Shown here piece by piece: positions 62,291-64,000 of a stretch of 64,000 bases of DNA; the stretch's first letter is position 1, and each line of letters starts with the position of its first letter. Source of the stretch: Moheibacter lacus. GTDB taxonomy: Bacteria; Bacteroidota; Bacteroidia; Flavobacteriales; Weeksellaceae. The notes beneath the pieces were generated by a model that did not search any database, was not told the DNA's origin, and saw nothing but the letters and a program-made list of their open reading frames with translations. The stretch is taken from assembly GCF_014042165.1 (NCBI RefSeq), contig NZ_JACDZE010000005.1:1-64000 (forward strand). Direction: 5' to 3'. A program made the position numbers and the translations under genes.

Positions 62291-63628
62291 ATGAAAAATT
62301 GGAACTGGCTTCTACTTATCCCTTTACTTATCAACTTTACACAATGTAAGAATTCTAAAACCGACCAACTTCAAACTTCAAAAAACATCAACGACACGAT
62401 CCCTCAATTTGATTCGATCAATTGGGCATCAGCATATCAATTTCAAAAAATAGATCTGGTTGACCAAGCCAACAAATACCGGTTTTTGGACAAATTTTAT
62501 CATGATTTTTGGATGCATAAAAATGTAAGCGGCGGCTTTTTAGTTGCCCAACATGGAAAAATCATTTATGAAGGTTATTCGGGATTTTCAGACATTGAAA
62601 ATCAAATTCCGCTCACTGCTGAAACGCCCATCCATATAGCGTCAATCACAAAGGTACTTACAGGATTGGCCATATTAAAATTGGTAGAATTTGACAAAAT
62701 CAAATTGAACCATAAAGTTTCAAAATACCTCAAAGGATTTCCTTATGAAGATGTAACGATTGAAGATCTCATGAATCATCGAAGCGGTTTACCCAATTAT
62801 CTTCATTTGTCGGACGATAAAAACTATTGGGACAATTCAAAAAAAATGACCAATCAAGATGTTTTGGAGATATTGATTCAGAAAAAACCGGAAGCAACCG
62901 GGCCAGCCGGTAAAAATTTCTCCTATAACAATACCAATTTTGTATTGCTAGCGCTTATCATAGAAAAAGTAACCGGACTGAGTTACCCAAAAGCCATGAA
63001 AAAAATGGTCTTTAACCCGCTGGGGATGAAAAACACCTTCGTGATGGAATTTGAAAAAGATTCAGCTCGCGTTTCCAAATCTTACTATAATAATGGACGC
63101 CCTTGGAACTATGATCACCTCGATGTTACGTACGGTGATAAGAATATTTATTCGACACCCAGGGATTTATTCCAAATGGATCTTGCGATGTATTCGGACC
63201 AATTTTTACCCAAAAAATTAAAAGAAAAAGCATGGAAAGGCTATAGTTATGAGTCGAAAGGAGTGAAAAATTATGGACTGGGAATCAGGCTTATGGAATG
63301 GGACAATGGTGGCAAAATCCTTTACCACAACGGTTGGTGGCATGGAAACAACACGACTTATGTAAGGGATTTTGAAAATGAAGCAACCATCATTTCACTT
63401 GGCAACCGAAAGAACAGAACGATTTACAGTACTTTCAGATTGGTGAGTTTGTTTGGGGATTACCCATTTCGGTTTCCGGACGCTTCCGATAGCCACTCTG
63501 GAAAATCGGAAGATTCCTTAAAAAATCTAGAAAAACAAATGGACAGTGTGAAACAGAAAACGCGAAAAGATAAAGTTGAACATTTGGAAGAAAAAGTGGA
63601 TTCCATCAAGGGGAAAATAAAAAAATAA
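62291..63628 (+). CDS. Serine hydrolase of the beta-lactamase fold, lipoprotein
   Basis: 445 residues from the ATG at 62291 (MKNWNWLLLIPLLINFTQCK) with lipobox FTQC. The class C/PBP-type fold: SITKVLTGL is the SxxK motif with nucleophile Ser, and YNNTNF the YxN motif. LYHNGWWHGNNTTYVRD replaces the usual HTG or KTG motif with HNGWW. The C-terminus ends in a Lys/Glu-rich coiled-coil-like tail (EKQMDSVKQKTRKDKVEHLE). Esterase, D-amino acid peptidase or penicillin-binding activity are possible. Single gene with its own terminator at 63634-63661. Confidence 0.85.
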   Translation: MKNWNWLLLIPLLINFTQCKNSKTDQLQTSKNINDTIPQFDSINWASAYQFQKIDLVDQANKYRFLDKFYHDFWMHKNVSGGFLVAQHGKIIYEGYSGFSDIENQIPLTAETPIHIASITKVLTGLAILKLVEFDKIKLNHKVSKYLKGFPYEDVTIEDLMNHRSGLPNYLHLSDDKNYWDNSKKMTNQDVLEILIQKKPEATGPAGKNFSYNNTNFVLLALIIEKVTGLSYPKAMKKMVFNPLGMKNTFVMEFEKDSARVSKSYYNNGRPWNYDHLDVTYGDKNIYSTPRDLFQMDLAMYSDQFLPKKLKEKAWKGYSYESKGVKNYGLGIRLMEWDNGGKILYHNGWWHGNNTTYVRDFENEATIISLGNRKNRTIYSTFRLVSLFGDYPFRFPDASDSHSGKSEDSLKNLEKQMDSVKQKTRKDKVEHLEEKVDSIKGKIKK

Positions 63629-63633
63629 ATAAA

Positions 63634-63661
63634 AAAAGGTGTCTGATGCTGACACCTTTTC
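63634..63661 (+). terminator. Intrinsic terminator of the serine hydrolase gene
   Basis: AAAAGGTGTC (63634-63643) pairs with GACACCTTTT (63651-63660), with an A-run in front. It also faces tRNA-Ser and could act on both strands. Confidence 0.8.
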
Positions 63662-63668
63662 TATTTTG

Positions 63669-63755
63669 CAGAGAGGAAGGGATTCGAACCCTCGATACAG
63701 TTACCCGTATACTACCTTTCCAGGGTAGCTCCTTCAACCACTCGGACACCTCTCT
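63669..63755 (-). tRNA. tRNA-Ser (anticodon GGA)
   Basis: Minus strand AGAGAGGTGTCCG begins it, and CTACCCTGGAAAGGTAG holds anticodon GGA. A long variable arm (TATACGGGTAACTGTA) identifies serine, and GAGGGTTCGAATCCCTT is the T arm. The first base pair is A-U, unlike the G-C of tRNA-Ser(GCT) at 46567. Confidence 0.92.
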
Positions 63756-63795
63756 GTTTGGGTTGGCAAATGTAAAAAAATAAATTCAGTTTGTA

Positions 63796-64000
63796 TCAAT
63801 ATTCTTTTAAATAGGTCAATTCCCCTCTTAAATCCATCTCATACAGCTTCTTAAATTCTGCAGAATTAAGATTTTGACCTAACAAATAAATGGTTTTAGC
63901 GATAGAAGCCTCTGTCGTCAGATCAAATCCATTGATCGCACCGATTTCCTGAAAGATCTCACTGGTTTCATAACGACCGATTTCTACCATTCCACCCGCA
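63796..64000 (-). CDS. Type I L-asparaginase, C-terminal part (runs off the window)
   Basis: The C-terminal 68 codons only; the frame continues beyond 64000. GGMVEIGRYETSEIFQEIGA, then DLTTEASIAKTIYLLGQNLN, correspond to the C-terminal domain of bacterial cytosolic type I asparaginases, where the GGMVExGRYETS strand and the DLTTEAAIAK helix are conserved. It would hydrolyse asparagine to aspartate and ammonia. The visible ATG at 63990 is internal. The active-site threonines lie outside the window. Confidence 0.8.
   Translation of the reverse strand, partial: AGGMVEIGRYETSEIFQEIGAINGFDLTTEASIAKTIYLLGQNLNSAEFKKLYEMDLRGELTYLKEY

Overview
The window is AT-rich and reads as chromosome of a Flavobacteriia (Bacteroidota) bacterium. 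The grounds are type IX secretion hallmarks (a PorP/SprF-like barrel, a 1287-residue protein with a gliding-type C-terminal sorting domain, two proteins with type A sorting tails), a TamL-type BamA-like lipoprotein, an AccD without zinc-ribbon cysteines, and TAnnTTTG-like boxes before several genes. I cannot name the genus.

Positions 1-4750 are an accessory island. Three unrelated genes (a GT39-type glycosyltransferase, a lipoprotein alpha/beta hydrolase, a GNAT acetyltransferase) are separated by long imperfect palindromes that behave like integron attC sites. The two ends of each gene unit (CCGTT... at the start, ...AACaacGG at the end) are complementary to each other, not to the neighbour's. 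Each boundary is interrupted by a ~645-bp internally deleted relative of an IS1182-family element, always at the same place in the site. No integrase gene lies in the window.

4931-25986 is mostly core and mostly minus strand: isochorismate synthase, hotdog thioesterase and acyltransferase; a PadR/PspC-domain pair; SprF-like protein plus giant repeat protein; a MacAB-like export operon (61-aa protein, ATPase, two permeases, adaptor); PriA; proline dehydrogenase; DnaB; and, divergently, a TonB-like protein. 26093-32032 carries a phosphate-binding-like lipoprotein, an ABC-F ATPase, TatA, a PAP2 phosphatase, HisE and a DUF4407 protein.

32190-34045 is a second accessory patch. A REP-associated tyrosine transposase (RAYT) is flanked by inverted copies of its palindrome, with more copies beside two orphan genes. 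34195-39994 returns to housekeeping and metabolism (enolase, citrate synthase, nitronate monooxygenase, TesB, an AraC-type membrane regulator). 40060-45964 holds secreted sorting-tail proteins, two small lipoproteins, a sigma-54-type response regulator without a DNA-binding domain, and a DUF486 protein. A tRNA-Arg/Pro/Ser cluster follows at 46274-46650.

46808-63990 contains a lipoprotein amidase, an exported peptide-deformylase-like protein whose motif-2 cysteine is Asp, a porin, DnaK, a secreted DUF11-type protein group, tRNA-Leu and tRNA-Gly, AccD, class II fructose-bisphosphate aldolase, TamL, an rRNA methyltransferase, a beta-lactamase-fold hydrolase, tRNA-Ser, and the C-terminus of a type I asparaginase cut by the window edge. 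Two copies of a structured intergenic element (29460-29603 and 49737-49812) may be an RNA common in Flavobacteria.
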